In this document: positions 47,941 through 57,819 of the stretch, piece after piece | Position numbering within the stretch: the first letter of the stretch is position 1 | Layout of the letters: each line of letters opens with the position of its first letter | Assembly: GCA_012862575.1 (NCBI GenBank) | Contig: BLSF01000002.1 | Coordinates: forward strand, 496,001-560,000 | Length of the DNA stretch: 64,000 bases | Direction: 5' to 3' | Source of the DNA: Parietichytrium sp. I65-24A | Lineage: Eukaryota > Sar > Bigyra > Thraustochytrida > Thraustochytriidae | Made by a program: the position numbers and the translations under genes | Notes under the pieces: model-generated | The model's database searches: none | Told to the model about the DNA's origin: nothing | Seen by the model: only the letters and a program-made list of their open reading frames with translations

Positions 47941-50900
47941 TCAGAACAAGAACTCGATGAACGCCTCCACACCATGCACAGCTTTCCGGCACAGCGGGCA
48001 ACGGTTATTCGTAGCCAGCCACTCGGAAGAGCAGGAGCTGTGGAACGTGTGGCCACACGGAAGCTCTAAACACGGCTCGCCAGCAGTGTAATCGCAGAGA
48101 CAGATGCTGCACTCTTTCTGGTCAAATTTGTCCTTAAATTCCCCCACGTGAGCTCTGACGACCGGCGCTTGCCACTTGTCGATGCGATTTGGCGCTCCAT
48201 GGGCAAAACGTGATGGTTGCTGCCGTTGGCGGTCCTGGTAGTAATTTGAAAAGTACATCTGCAGGGTGAACCAGCCAAAGAACCAAATGCACCGGATAAA
48301 CAGAGAGAAAACCGGGCCCAAGATTGAGGCAAAGGTAAAGTGCGTTGAACTGAGGGTGAAACATGCCAGGTGCACCAAAACCTTGATGCGAACGGATCTC
48401 GCGAACGTATTGAGAGAAACAAAGGACCAGACCAAATAGCCAACGTATGGAGAGCAAGTCACATTTGCACTCGACAGAGACAGTGCTACCGTTCGAAGTC
48501 CGCCGAAAGCGAAGGCCGAAAGTGGTTGGACGACACTCAACAGTGCTCCCTTCACCCCAATGATGGCCCACCAAACATACTTGAAGATAGCCAAGAGAGG
48601 GGAAAGGAAAGAGACTTTTGAAAACGAGGGAAACAACCCAGACGTCAAGAATGCCCCGACCAACAGAAATGATACTGCAAACGGCCCAAAAGGAGAAGCC
48701 AACACCACTTTGGCTGTGGACGCACAAAACAAAAAGACTTCGCGCAAGACGCTCGCGGCAAATGTTGTCACGATTTTTATCGCCCTCCCAACATGGTTCA
48801 ACACGTAAAATAGCACCGATGCAGAGACGAGCAACGCGTACTTTAAAAAGGAGAAAAATCCCAAGTCAACAAAGTAAAGGACACTCGTACCGCTTGGAAC
48901 CGACTCGTTGCTGATGTTCGCTGCCACGGCGATCATGACCAAGAAGCAAGTCCAACTCCCGAGAAAGTGCCCGACAACATCAAAGAGGCCTATTTCGCCG
49001 TTTTCGCTTGAGATTGCATGCCCGGACGCTAGTCCGAGTGACCTCAAGAAAATAACACCGTTCACAAAGCTCAGCGCCACGCCAATTTGCTTCCACCTTC
49101 CGTTCACGATTGGTCGCAACACTCTTCCAAAGATCACCTCGTACACCACCGTAACGGTAAACCTCACGGCTATCGCAATACATTCGTAGCAAGGCTTTAC
49201 AATATAGAACATACATCTGGAGGCCACCACTTCACACATGGGGTAGATAGTATGCCTCCAGCAGCTGACGGCCAGCTTCCACACCTCTGCAACGACTTTC
49301 TTCGATAGCCTCGCAACGGGGCCAGTCACTTCTCTTTGCAAATCACGAAGTGCCGTGCCTTTTGGTTGTGACAAAAGATGTACAAGCAAGAAATACGAGA
49401 TTAGCAAAAGTGCCGCAATTCGAAATCGAATAGTCAAGTCCAACAACTCCATACTTACACACGGGCCGCAAGAAGCCGAAATTTGAACCCCACAGGTCTT
49501 TTACAACAGGCTTGACCAAACTGTCTACCCCGGACTTCCATAAAAAAGAAAAGTTTACCACGGCAAGGCCCAGTGGAAAAGACGAGAACAACACGCGAAG
49601 GCAACGCACAGCAAGATAAATCCACGACCCTGCGCCGCGCACTGACATGCCGCAAATAGCTTCCGCACCGATGACGAAGAGAATAAGGTTAATGGCCAAA
49701 GCTGCTCTCATGTCTGTCGAACGAAGTACTTGGAAGGGGGCGCAAATAACCTCAGCAACAACTTTGACGTCTCGGGCAAAAAGTGAGTCATCTGCAGCAA
49801 CTCGCATAAACACAAATTCGTAAAATATTGCAACGTCGAGAAGATATGGAATCACCGCTTCTGTGGACATCTCAAAGTGTAAAATGCGTGCCACGCTACT
49901 CAAGAGCGTTGCCATCGCGACCATCTTCTCTTTGACCTGATGCTTTTCTAGGAACATGAAAGCCTTCACCGACGTTCCGACTGCGACGCAGTACACGCCC
50001 GCAAGGGCAAATGCGAAGCCTGTGTACATCGCTCCGGTCCACAAGTGATGCACGACTGCATCTTGAACCAATACCACACCAAAGATTGCCACAACAGCAC
50101 GAAGCACGACTCGAACGACCGAGTCTGGTACTCTGAGACGGATTGCAATTCCCAGTGTGGATACGCTCAAAACAAATACTGCCGGAAGAAAAATCAACAC
50201 AAATTCCAAGGAAAGACTCTCCCAAACGTACAAGCATAGCGATTCTCCGGTCGAGTACAAAATAGTATTCCGAGGTGCAAACAGTCCCGCCAGACCACTG
50301 GTAAGGCTTCTAAATGCTGGCGCCAAGCAATTGATCAAGATGATGACCGTCGGCAAAGTAACTGTGAGAACCGGATATGGAACTCCACGATCCAAGATGC
50401 ATTTATTTCTAGCGATATGAACCCGAACAGAGTTGGGAATGAGACGTTTTGAAGTAAAAGTCTGCCTTTGAGCTGATTGCGAATTTTCCTTTTCAGACGA
50501 ACGAAGTGCGTCTCTAATGCACTCGATGAATTCGTCTTTCCTTCTCGTATTGTCAAACAATAGATCCAATGAATTATCACCAGAGTCACACGATAGGCGG
50601 CAGCCTTCCGGGAGACCCACTAAATCCTCTCTTTCAATATTGTCTATATCGTACACCCTTTTCTCGCGGGCAATCTTCACCACGAGCTTCACTATCTCGA
50701 GAGCTTTTCGCACCTCAAGCTTGCTTTCCCGCCACCTGCCCTGAGTGTTCGCTAGCGCCTCAGCTTCTAGAATAAGTACTCCCTCCTGCTCCTTACGCCC
50801 TCTTCGAAAGCGCAGCCAACGCGACTGCCTCGGACTTGGCAGCTGCCTCTGAGAACCCGATCGCATCAGTCCACTCCGCGGCGAAATATTGGCGGCTGCC

Positions 50901-51052
50901 GCCGACGCTCCTTCGCTCCCGGACTCATCCTTGTCAGAATCGTCGCTGTCAGCCTCATCGTCGGAAGTAGGATCAGGCGCCGGCCGAGGAAAATGTGCAG
51001 GCGAAAACCCTTCCCTCTTCCGCAGCCGCGGGAGCCACGACATTCGCGGCAT
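47941..51052 (-). CDS. Polytopic RING-H2 E3 ubiquitin ligase with PH-like N-terminus, two exons
   Basis: Exons 51052-49459 and 49358-47941 join in frame to give 1003 aa. The first exon starts MPRMSWLPRL and has a Ser/Asp-rich stretch, then a PH-like segment (about 88-185: EQEGVLILEAEALANTQGRW, SLDLLFDNTRRKDEFIECIRDAL), then about seven hydrophobic helices. The second exon adds six or more helices and ends in a RING-H2 domain (about 948-988): CSICLCDYTAG, LPCGHTFHSSCSSEWL and CPLC, with all eight Cys/His ligands in C3H2C3 order. Membrane-embedded RING-H2 proteins ubiquitinate substrates in ER, Golgi or endosomal membranes; the E2 and target are unknown. Joining rests on GTAAGT at 49458, AAAG at 49359, CTAAT branch site and exact phase (RPVC|TALRD). 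A strong ATG at 49452 lies inside the intron and is not used. Confidence 0.8.
49359..49458 (-). other. 100-bp spliceosomal intron in RING-H2 gene
   Basis: Reading the minus strand: donor GTAAGTAT, branch-like TGCTAATC about 50 nt before the acceptor, pyrimidine-rich TATTTCTTGCTTGTACATCTT, acceptor AAAAG. Phase 1: exon 1 leaves T, exon 2 supplies GC, making Cys. Confidence 0.75.
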
Positions 51053-51115
51053 TTTGCGGCTACCTCTACGCTCGCACGACTTTCACCGCCGATTCGAGAC
51101 ACGCACGCGTGCTAC

Positions 51116-51272
51116 CTGACAAGCTGACAAGCTGACAAGCTGACAAGCTGACAAGCTGACAAGCTGACAAGCTGACAAGCTGACAAGCTGACAAGCTGAC
51201 AAGCTGACAAGCTGACAAGCTGACAAGCTGACAAGCTGACAAGCTGACAAGCTGACAAGCTGACAAGCTGAC
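51116..51272. repeat. 8-bp minisatellite (ACAAGCTG)n, about 19 copies
   Basis: Nineteen to twenty nearly perfect copies of CTGACAAG over 157 bp, with no visible base changes. Such purity suggests recent expansion. It begins 64 bp upstream of the RING-H2 ATG, so it probably lies in the 5' UTR or core promoter. Confidence 0.97.
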
Positions 51273-51561
51273 GCGACGAGATCTTCCAGCGTACTCGCGG
51301 AGTTTCGAAAAGCGGAAACGAACTTCCCAAGGAGCTCCTTTGGGCACGTTGCAGGACGCGAACGACCGACCACCTGAGCGCGTGCTCTCAATGAGTGTTC
51401 CACTTGGCCTGCTGCTTTTCCCCAATCGGTCGAGTGAGACTGGCGCTCGCGGCGATGGCGATGGCGATGGGGAGAGGGAGAGGGAGTGGGAGTGGGCGGG
51501 GGTGCGGCCGCAAAAGACTAAAGACTTGGACTCACGAAAAAGCGAAAGAGACGCGTTACGT

Positions 51562-51574
51562 TACTCACAGTCAG
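51562..51574 (-). promoter_or_regulatory. TGACTGTGAGTA recurrent intergenic motif, copy 4
   Basis: Exact 12-mer on the minus strand, followed by A. About 510 bp upstream of the RING-H2 ATG and in the same orientation as that gene. Confidence 0.45.
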
Positions 51575-52058
51575 GACAGTACGTAGGAGAGTGCACCACC
51601 ATCCTCCCTCCCTTTTACTTTAGTGTTGATTGTTGAGATAGCTCAGACTAGAGAAGAGAACGTGGAAAAGGCTTGCGCGGATAGGTGCAGTATGACTTTT
51701 TTGGGCGTTACTCAGTTTGTCACCGTGACCGTGCCGGTCACGGTCACTGCCACTTGCACATACTCACACTGCTGGTACTGTTAGTATACCGCACGAAAGA
51801 GATGGGGAACTACCACACGAAAGAGACAAACCTGAATACGTCATTTATTCTTACTTTTATGTTCTGAATGACATCAGAACAGACAAACCACACGAACCTC
51901 TGGAATATGATTTTACATTGTTCTATTCTACGTCTGATGTACGTGATTTGGAGAGAGAAGAAAAGGCGAGGAAAGAGATAACGCAAATGAAACTCAACGT
52001 GAGTGAACGGCCAGACCGAGAGCTGTAAAAAAGTTGCTCGGTGCCTACTCTACTGGAA

Positions 52059-53161
52059 TCAGCACTTTTGCTTGATGGACTCGCTCAGGTCATTAAAGTA
52101 TGGATGGTCCATAGCTGCCTTCGCGGTGACCCTCTTGGCCGGATCATACTCGAGCATGCGACTCAGGAGATCCACGCCGTCATCCGTCATATTTTTCACC
52201 AGGTGATTAAGGTTTGCAGGACGAATAAATTTGCGACCCTGAGCTTGCTTTTCTTGTAGCTTTTGTTTCATAGTTGGCCAATCGGGGAGCTCCACGACGC
52301 CTGGGTAAATCGTTTCATCCGGAGCACCCAGAAGGCTGAAAATCTTCTCCAATTGGTTCTTCTCGGAAGTACCGGTGAAAAGAGGGCGGCCGTTGCTCAT
52401 CTCGGCAAAGATGCAACCGATCGACCAAATATCGACTGGAGTGGAGTATTTGCGCGAGCCGAGCAACACATCCGGAGCACGATACCAAAGCGTGACTACT
52501 TCATGAGTGTATGACCGCACCGGAATGCCGAAGGCTCGCGCCAAACCAAAATCCCCAAGCTTGAGCTCTCCTTCTCGGTTGATGAGCAGGTTTTGAGGCT
52601 TGAGATCACGGTGCAGCACACGGTGCTGGTGGCAGAAGGCTACGCCTCGACACAGCTGGTACAAAAACGATCTATTCCCAAAATGAAAAAGAAAAACCGG
52701 TATGGTTAGCTCTCGAAACGAAGAACAAGAAAACGAGCTCAAAAACCAAAAAGTTCACAAACAGGTCAAACGCACTTCATAATGTTTCCCTCAAGACCAC
52801 CTTCACAGACATCCAAGTATTTCTTTAGATCCTGATCCAGATACTCAAACTATATGGCCAACAAGCCAACTGTCAGTAACCGCATCCAGTGGCATCCCTC
52901 GCGGACTTTAGCAGAAAAACTTACCACAAGTGTGAGCTTCTTCTCGGTATGTACCACATCGTAGAGACGAACAATGTTCGGATGAACCAGCTCTTTTAAC
53001 AAGGAGATCTCCCGGATCGCCGTAGATGGAATTCCTTCATCCTCCGCCTCCAATCTGATCTTCTTCAGAGCGATCACCTCCCCGGTGATGCGGTCCTTAG
53101 CTTTGTACACAACACCGTACGTTCCCTCCCCGATCTTGTCCAGCTTTTGGTACCTCTCCAT
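52059..53161 (-). CDS. CDK1: PSTAIRE cyclin-dependent kinase (CDK1/CDKA), three exons
   Basis: Exons 53161-52925, 52849-52776 and 52671-52059 give a 307-aa kinase. It carries [11 protein letters not shown] with the Thr-Tyr inhibitory pair targeted by Wee1, the cyclin-binding helix [12 protein letters not shown] with exact PSTAIRE, and [18 protein letters not shown] across the first splice. [20 protein letters not shown] and the T-loop [19 protein letters not shown] follow, the threonine being the CAK site. These identify the CDK1/CDK2/CDKA group that drives the mitotic and S-phase cycle. Joining 1 is phase 0 (GTG|TTT); joining 2 is phase 2 (AA|A, Lys). Both are confirmed by restoring the conserved kinase text. 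ATG of [11 protein letters not shown] is the family start. Length is typical (about 300 aa). Confidence 0.96.
52672..52775 (-). other. 104-bp intron 2 of CDK gene
   Basis: Minus strand: donor GTGCGT, branch site GCTAACC, then a T-rich stretch, acceptor AATAG. Phase 2; splicing restores N-I-M-K-S-F-L-Y. Confidence 0.9.
52850..52924 (-). other. 75-bp intron 1 of CDK gene
   Basis: Minus strand: donor GTAAGT, branch-like TTACTGACAG about 30 nt before the acceptor CATATAG. Phase 0; splicing restores [12 protein letters not shown]. Confidence 0.92.
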
Positions 53162-53360
53162 AGTACCTGGTCCGTCTCTAAACCGCTCAACCGACCGGAT
53201 AAATCTATCACCTCCGCTTCCCCACGGCTTTCAGCCAAGGCAACCCACAATCCCACAATCCCACAACCCCTTCAACTTCACACCACCTGCGCAGCTATAT
53301 GTCCCGTTGCCTTCGCACGACGCTGTCTTTCCCCAGCCCTATCTCCTTGGCTGCTGCGGA

Positions 53361-53387
53361 ATATATATATATGTATATATATATATG
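53361..53387. repeat. (AT)n microsatellite
   Basis: About thirteen AT dinucleotides interrupted once by GT, about 200 bp upstream of the CDK ATG. Confidence 0.9.
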
Positions 53388-53407
53388 GATGCACCTCGGC
53401 AGCTCCG

Positions 53408-53557
53408 ATCTCTCTCTCTCTCGCTCTCTCTCTCACTCCTTTCCACCTGCTCTTCCGCCAACGCTATTCGACCGTTTCTTTCGCGCCCTCCGCTCACACT
53501 TCACTTTGTCTCTTGTCTCTTTCTCTCTGTTTGCCTGTCTGCTTTCTCTGTGTTTTC

Positions 53558-53592
<35 letters not shown>

Positions 53593-53625
53593 CCAGCAAA
53601 CGCTCTCTTTCTCTCTCTCTCTCTC
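53408..53625. repeat. Polypyrimidine (CT)n tract
   Basis: Long stretches of TCTCTCTC with T-rich interruptions on the plus strand. On the CDK coding strand this is a GA-rich tract, a possible GAGA-type promoter element. Confidence 0.75.
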
Positions 53626-53664
53626 TCTGTGAACTCTGTGAATTCTGTGAATTCTGTGAATTCT
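53626..53664. repeat. 9-bp tandem repeat (CTGTGAATT)n
   Basis: Four copies of CTGTGAATT (first copy CTGTGAACT), each containing GAATTC across the unit border. Confidence 0.88.
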
Positions 53665-54296
53665 TTGCGTCCTACAGTACTTCGTAGCTCTCGCGACCGG
53701 AATGGCCTAGCGGCGCTGGTAAGTGGTGTTATATGAGACTGCTATTCCGGAGGGTAGATAGGGAGTGGGGAAGGGGTGTTATGAGTGCATTAGCCATTCT
53801 GTGATGTTCCTTATCGTCGGTGCTGGGAACATTAGCTAGTTGCGGGATGGTGGAGGTGTACTATTGTTTAGATTAGTCGAGATTTCTTTCTTTCGGTAAT
53901 ACTTTTAGTAGTAGATAGCTACAGAAGCAGTAGCGCAAGGCTACCTCCACATTGGTAGGAGCAAAACTGGCCTTGGACGTAGTCCAAGTCTGGTGAGGGA
54001 AGTCTAAGGGTCTTAACAATTGTGGTAGGTGTTGCCGTCGCGAGACTGTGGCCGGGACATGATGAAAATGACTGGCAGGAATCGAAAACAATTTTGTGGC
54101 AGGTCGATGCGTGGCGCTCATGACGCGGCGATTTGTGAGTTTGACGAGATGATCGCGTAAGGTTCTCGAATTGGACTGACAAGAGGTTGAATGTTCGCTT
54201 CAGACCTGCGAGCCATTGAGCGATCCGCTGGCAAGAGTCGCGTAGCATCGGAGAGATTTTTGAGAAAGTGGACGAAATTCTCCACAAGGTGTAACT

Positions 54297-54309
54297 GACT
54301 GTGAGTACA
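54297..54309 (+). promoter_or_regulatory. TGACTGTGAGTA recurrent intergenic motif, copy 5
   Basis: Exact 12-mer preceded by AAC and followed by C. It lies 104 bp from the 3' end of Rab GGTase alpha and 1.1 kb upstream of the CDK ATG, opposite strand to both. Confidence 0.45.
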
Positions 54310-54412
54310 GTGAGGATCCGGTTAGTCACGCGCTGCTGGGCTTGCTGGGCTTCTTGCGAAACGAATGCGTTTCGAGCTTGCCCTCAAAACCTTTTTGTGT
54401 CTATCACATCTA

Positions 54413-55441
54413 TCACAAGATGATTTTGTGGTGGCGCATTAGGTAACGGTAGTGGGCTGCATGGCCCGGGTCGGCCCGTTCCAGTTTTGGGCACGTTTCT
54501 GACAGAAACGCCAGGAAAGAGGACGTCGTGCTCTCTTCGGGAATTACGGCACAGAGAAGTTCCTCGACCTTTCGAAGTCTCAAAAGCGCAAGCATAGCCC
54601 ATTTTGAATTACCCTCTTCCATCTCGTTCAGCTCTTCAACCAACTGGAACTGCTCGCGGAGGAGATTCAATTTGGCTATGTTTTCATTCTGGTCCTCGCC
54701 AGGGCGTAGACGGGCCACCAACCATCTTTGGAACATCCACCCACTCTGATCATCTGGCTCCGTGAATAGCGCGTTGTTCACAGTCTCGAATTCTTGCCCA
54801 AGTTCCTCGGACGTCATTTCCCTCTCCATCTTCTCCAAAGACTTCATCTTCAAGTGCCATGCAGAATAATTGCTAAAATTGCGATCGATAAGCTCATGTG
54901 CGAATGCGAGGTCATCTGCGCCAGTCTGTTTGGCAAACGCGCACACCGCGGCACGATATTGGTATGCATGGAAATTGCGCTCGTCCGCGATGAGTAGCCG
55001 CTTACAGAGCTCCAGCTCTGCTTCAAGGTCAGCACGCTTCCCGCTGTCCCCGAGCGTCTCAACTGCCCACAGTCGGTGAGACCAGGCCTCGTGAGATTTG
55101 ACATTCCCCTTGCTGAGCGCGAGTGCGTTCAGCTCGAGCTCGTCTCTGACCAGTGCTGCCAGGCTCTCCTTTCCTGCCTCACTGCCCAGCATTTCAAACT
55201 CCGCTTTCTTACTCAGCAGAGCATCTCGCCGCATGCTCCACAAGGTATTGATGCTCGGGTTTACGCAAAGCAACTTCGCAGTGAGGTCCAGTGTCTCCGC
55301 GGACAAATCTTTCGCCCTCCGGCACTCCAGCGCAGTATCCAGCAGCACGCGGAGTTTGCGCAACTTTTCTTTGCGAACGCGTTGAGCGGCCTCTGGTTCC
55401 TGCGCGGCCGCTGCGCGGTCTTTCTGCTTGCGCCCGTGCAT
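54413..55441 (-). CDS. RABGGTA: Rab geranylgeranyltransferase alpha subunit
   Basis: The 342-aa protein is the alpha subunit of geranylgeranyltransferase II, which with a beta subunit and REP attaches geranylgeranyl groups to Rab C-termini. It begins MHGRKQKD, close to the MHGRxK start of the family. Five PFTA-type repeats can be seen: NPSINTLWSMRRDALL, NVKSHEAWSHRLWAVE, NFHAYQYRAAVCAF, NFSNYSAWHLKMKSLE and DDQSGWMFQRWLV. The start at 55441 is the first ATG in frame. The length matches yeast Bet4 (about 327 aa); the Ig-like and leucine-rich-repeat domains of the animal subunit are absent. The C-terminal HHKIIL follows a short helical tail. Farnesyltransferase alpha is an alternative but the N-terminus argues for GGTase II. 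Confidence 0.9.
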   Translation of the reverse strand: MHGRKQKDRAAAAQEPEAAQRVRKEKLRKLRVLLDTALECRRAKDLSAETLDLTAKLLCVNPSINTLWSMRRDALLSKKAEFEMLGSEAGKESLAALVRDELELNALALSKGNVKSHEAWSHRLWAVETLGDSGKRADLEAELELCKRLLIADERNFHAYQYRAAVCAFAKQTGADDLAFAHELIDRNFSNYSAWHLKMKSLEKMEREMTSEELGQEFETVNNALFTEPDDQSGWMFQRWLVARLRPGEDQNENIAKLNLLREQFQLVEELNEMEEGNSKWAMLALLRLRKVEELLCAVIPEESTTSSFLAFLSETCPKLERADPGHAAHYRYLMRHHKIIL

Positions 55442-56641
55442 CTTCACGTCGCTCGCCTCAGCACTCGGCGCTCTCGGCAGCGCCCGCTGACGTGGTGAGT
55501 ATCTTGATCATGATGGTCACAGAAGATAGAAAGTCCCTTCTCATCTACATTCTCATCACGTAGATTACGTAGATTTACGGAGATAATGTAGATAATGGAT
55601 GCTTTTGGAAGTGTGGTACTGAGAGTACCCCAGCTATCCCCAGCTATAGGAAGAGAGACTTGAGTCACTCGGGAAGCTCAAGAGTGACGGTTTCAACTTT
55701 TTTTGTTCAAAGTTTGGATGAGGTCTGTTCCCAGGTGGAATACACTTGGACTTGGAACACTCGGACCACTTGGACTCGGGTCCAACGCAAATCAAGTTCG
55801 AGTGATGGGTGCCTCCGAAAAGTGCATCGTACTCCGTAATCATGGATATTTTGAACTGGGAGCTGCGACTTGTCACTTTCGTATGTTGGCGTTGGCATTG
55901 ACGTTGATACTCTTTGACTCACTCTACTCTGAGATGCTCTCAGCCCCAAGTTCAGCCCCACCCGCCTTCCGACTCTTCAGTGGATGCACCATTCATATGC
56001 ACGCGTGCATATTCTGGATATAGGAATCACTGAGATCCAATAGCCATGCCTGTGACCAGAATTCCCTCGCTGCCACCAAATTCGCCGACCTCATCGGCCA
56101 CTGGCGATATATATACTCACACCAAAAAATCAACATCACTCAGTTGGTGGAAGTTTCAAATATTTCTGGCTCTTTGGACAGACGTGCCCGCAAAAGGCAC
56201 AACGCCTACATTGGACCAAGTGATCATGACGTGTTCAGTCACGGGAGTGCATTCGGGACAAGAAATCTCAGAAGTCACTTAAATCTTAAGATGACCATGT
56301 ATGGATGCGTGTATCTCTTGCAGGTCTGTCTATTGGAGTCCACGCAACTCGTTTCAATGGCTTGAATAGCTGACACTTTGCAAAGTGTGAAAGGGAGGGG
56401 GGGTGGGTCGGTTTGGATTGACTGAGAGTCGAGGTCGCTGATGGATCAGGTCACTGTCTCCAAGTCATCTTCACTTGCTTATCAAAAGTTACCGAGATTG
56501 ATTGAAAAGCATTGGAATGTGAGAGTTTGGTCGACAATCTGGCCGAGCCATGCAGGTCCAGACCCCAAACAGTGATCGCACAAGAGAGTGACAAAGAAAG
56601 CATCTTCGAGAAGCAGGAATTTTGAACAAAGGAAAAGGAAG
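55442..56641. other. Divergent intergenic region, no gene seen
   Basis: About 1.2 kb between Rab GGTase alpha (-) and the secreted Cys-rich gene (+). No convincing coding frame. A GGGAGGGGGGGTGGGTCGG tract at about 56393-56411 and ATATATA near 56108 are the only distinctive sequences. Confidence 0.5.
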
Positions 56642-57418
56642 ATGAGAACCTTCAAGGTTGTAAGCGTGCTGGGACTTGGCTTGTTCAGCGTTGCACATGC
56701 GCAGGACAGTACTTGTTCCATTTCTGACAGATGTGACGTCCTTGGAGGAGAATGCGTCTCCAAGGAGCTTTGCGATTCGACAATGTTTGACTGCAGCTCA
56801 GAGGAGTGCGACGGTAGCGCTGGCTGTGTCTGCAAGCTGGATATTGTAAAGGACACCAGGGCTCCTACAACAACGGCGTCGCCAACGAGTTCTCCGTCTG
56901 CAACCCCAACAACGGCATCACCAACGAGTGCTCCGTCCGCATCCCCAACAACGGCATCACCAACGAGTGCTCCGTCCGCATCCCCAACTACTTCTCCGAC
57001 CACATCTCCGTCTGCATCTCCAACCACGGCAGCTCCAACAAGTTCTCCGTCTGTATCCCCGACACTAGCACCAACGCCGCTTCCAACTGAGTCCTGCAAG
57101 AACGAATTTCTCTGCTCCACTCTGCGCGGCGAGTGCGTTCCAAAAGGATCCTGCAGTGGACGTTCTTTCATCCAGATGCCTAAAGCTTGCTCCAGCAACG
57201 GCGACGCCGAGTGCATTTGCTGCATTCCAGTCAATACCCCCAAGCCAACTGCTTCACCAACCCCAAGACCGACTGCAGAATGCAAAGAGTCAGCTGCCTG
57301 CGCCAAAAAGGGGGGTTCCTGCATGGACCGATCCTCGTGCCCAAAACGCCAGAATATCTGGAATAAGAAGCTCTGCAAGTCCTCCAAATCCTGTGGATGC
57401 TGCATCCCGCGAAAGTAA
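56642..57418 (+). CDS. Secreted protein with three Cys-rich modules and PTSAPS linker
   Basis: The 258-aa protein has a clear signal peptide (MRTFKVVSVLGLGLFSVAHAQ, cut near A20/Q21). Three homologous modules of about 40 residues follow, each with eight cysteines. Module 1 is SCSISDRCDVLGGECVSKELC...GCVC (about 25-65), module 2 EFLCSTLRGECVPKGSC...CICC (about 155-200), module 3 ECKESAACAKKGGSCMDRSSC...CGCC (about 215-256). Modules 1 and 2 are separated by an 80-residue Pro/Thr/Ser linker made of 13-residue repeats (TASPTSAPSASPT), likely O-glycosylated. Such PTxxPT linkers are common in stramenopile secreted and cell-wall proteins. The start is the ATG before the signal peptide. No enzyme domain; a wall or matrix protein is a guess. 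The module family is unknown to me. Confidence 0.82.
   Translation: MRTFKVVSVLGLGLFSVAHAQDSTCSISDRCDVLGGECVSKELCDSTMFDCSSEECDGSAGCVCKLDIVKDTRAPTTTASPTSSPSATPTTASPTSAPSASPTTASPTSAPSASPTTSPTTSPSASPTTAAPTSSPSVSPTLAPTPLPTESCKNEFLCSTLRGECVPKGSCSGRSFIQMPKACSSNGDAECICCIPVNTPKPTASPTPRPTAECKESAACAKKGGSCMDRSSCPKRQNIWNKKLCKSSKSCGCCIPRK
56872..57075. repeat. 39-bp in-frame repeat (PTSAPS linker)
   Basis: Five imperfect 39-bp units encoding TASPTSSPSATPT, two copies of TASPTSAPSASPT, then TTSPTTSPSASPT and TAAPTSSPSVSPT. The two central units are nearly identical in DNA, suggesting recent unequal exchange. The long open frame on the opposite strand across this region is a by-product of the repeat. Confidence 0.9.
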
Positions 57419-57819
57419 TAAGCCCGGGCACATTCGCACAGCTCACGTACGCCGCGTAAGGCCAAAAGACGAGCCATGAAATAGCACAAAGCTCTCACGC
57501 TGGGACCCGCCCGGAACCCCTTGCAAACCATTGCACATACCAAATACATCCCTTCCGCCTTGCTTCCTTCGCGCCAGATATCATAATCATATACATACAA
57601 TAACGATCTCAATCTGTGACGAACGCCATCTCCTTGCTTCTTTTTCTTTCAACTTCGTCCAATGCAAATCTCCTCTCTCCCTGCACCATGGTCACCATGT
57701 TGGTCTCGAGCTAGGCTACGAAGAAACCAAGACGTAGCCGCCATTACACTGAGATAACATACTTGTGGAGCTGGAGGTGCAGGAGCGTCGGCAGCCGCAC
57801 ACGGTTGGCAAGGCTGACG
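57419..57819. other. Intergenic, no gene seen
   Basis: About 400 bp between the stop codon of the Cys-rich gene and the ATG of the 2OG oxygenase gene. No distinctive element; probably 3' UTR and promoter. Confidence 0.55.

Larger units (their letters stand above)
51053..52058. other. Intergenic: RING gene 5' flank and CDK gene 3' flank
   Basis: About 1 kb without a gene. It holds the 8-bp minisatellite (51116-51272) 64 bp upstream of the RING ATG, an exact TGACTGTGAGTA copy on the minus strand (51563-51574), and a GTGACCGTGCCGGTCACGGT palindrome near 51724-51745. Confidence 0.55.
53162..54412. other. Intergenic with AT, CT and GAATTC repeats
   Basis: About 1.25 kb upstream of the CDK gene and downstream of Rab GGTase alpha. 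No gene seen. It contains (AT)n at 53361-53387, a polypyrimidine (CT)n region at about 53408-53625, a TGTGAATTC repeat (53626-53664) and an exact TGACTGTGAGTA copy (54297-54308). Confidence 0.6.

Noticed and set aside
49359-49452. ATG at 49452 as start of a separate RING gene
   Set aside because: It lies inside the proposed intron, and a phase-matched splice joins both frames into one protein.
56482-57612. 376-codon open frame rich in VGDADG repeats, minus strand
   Set aside because: Reverse reading of the Pro/Thr/Ser linker repeat; lacks the signal peptide and cysteine pattern of the real gene.
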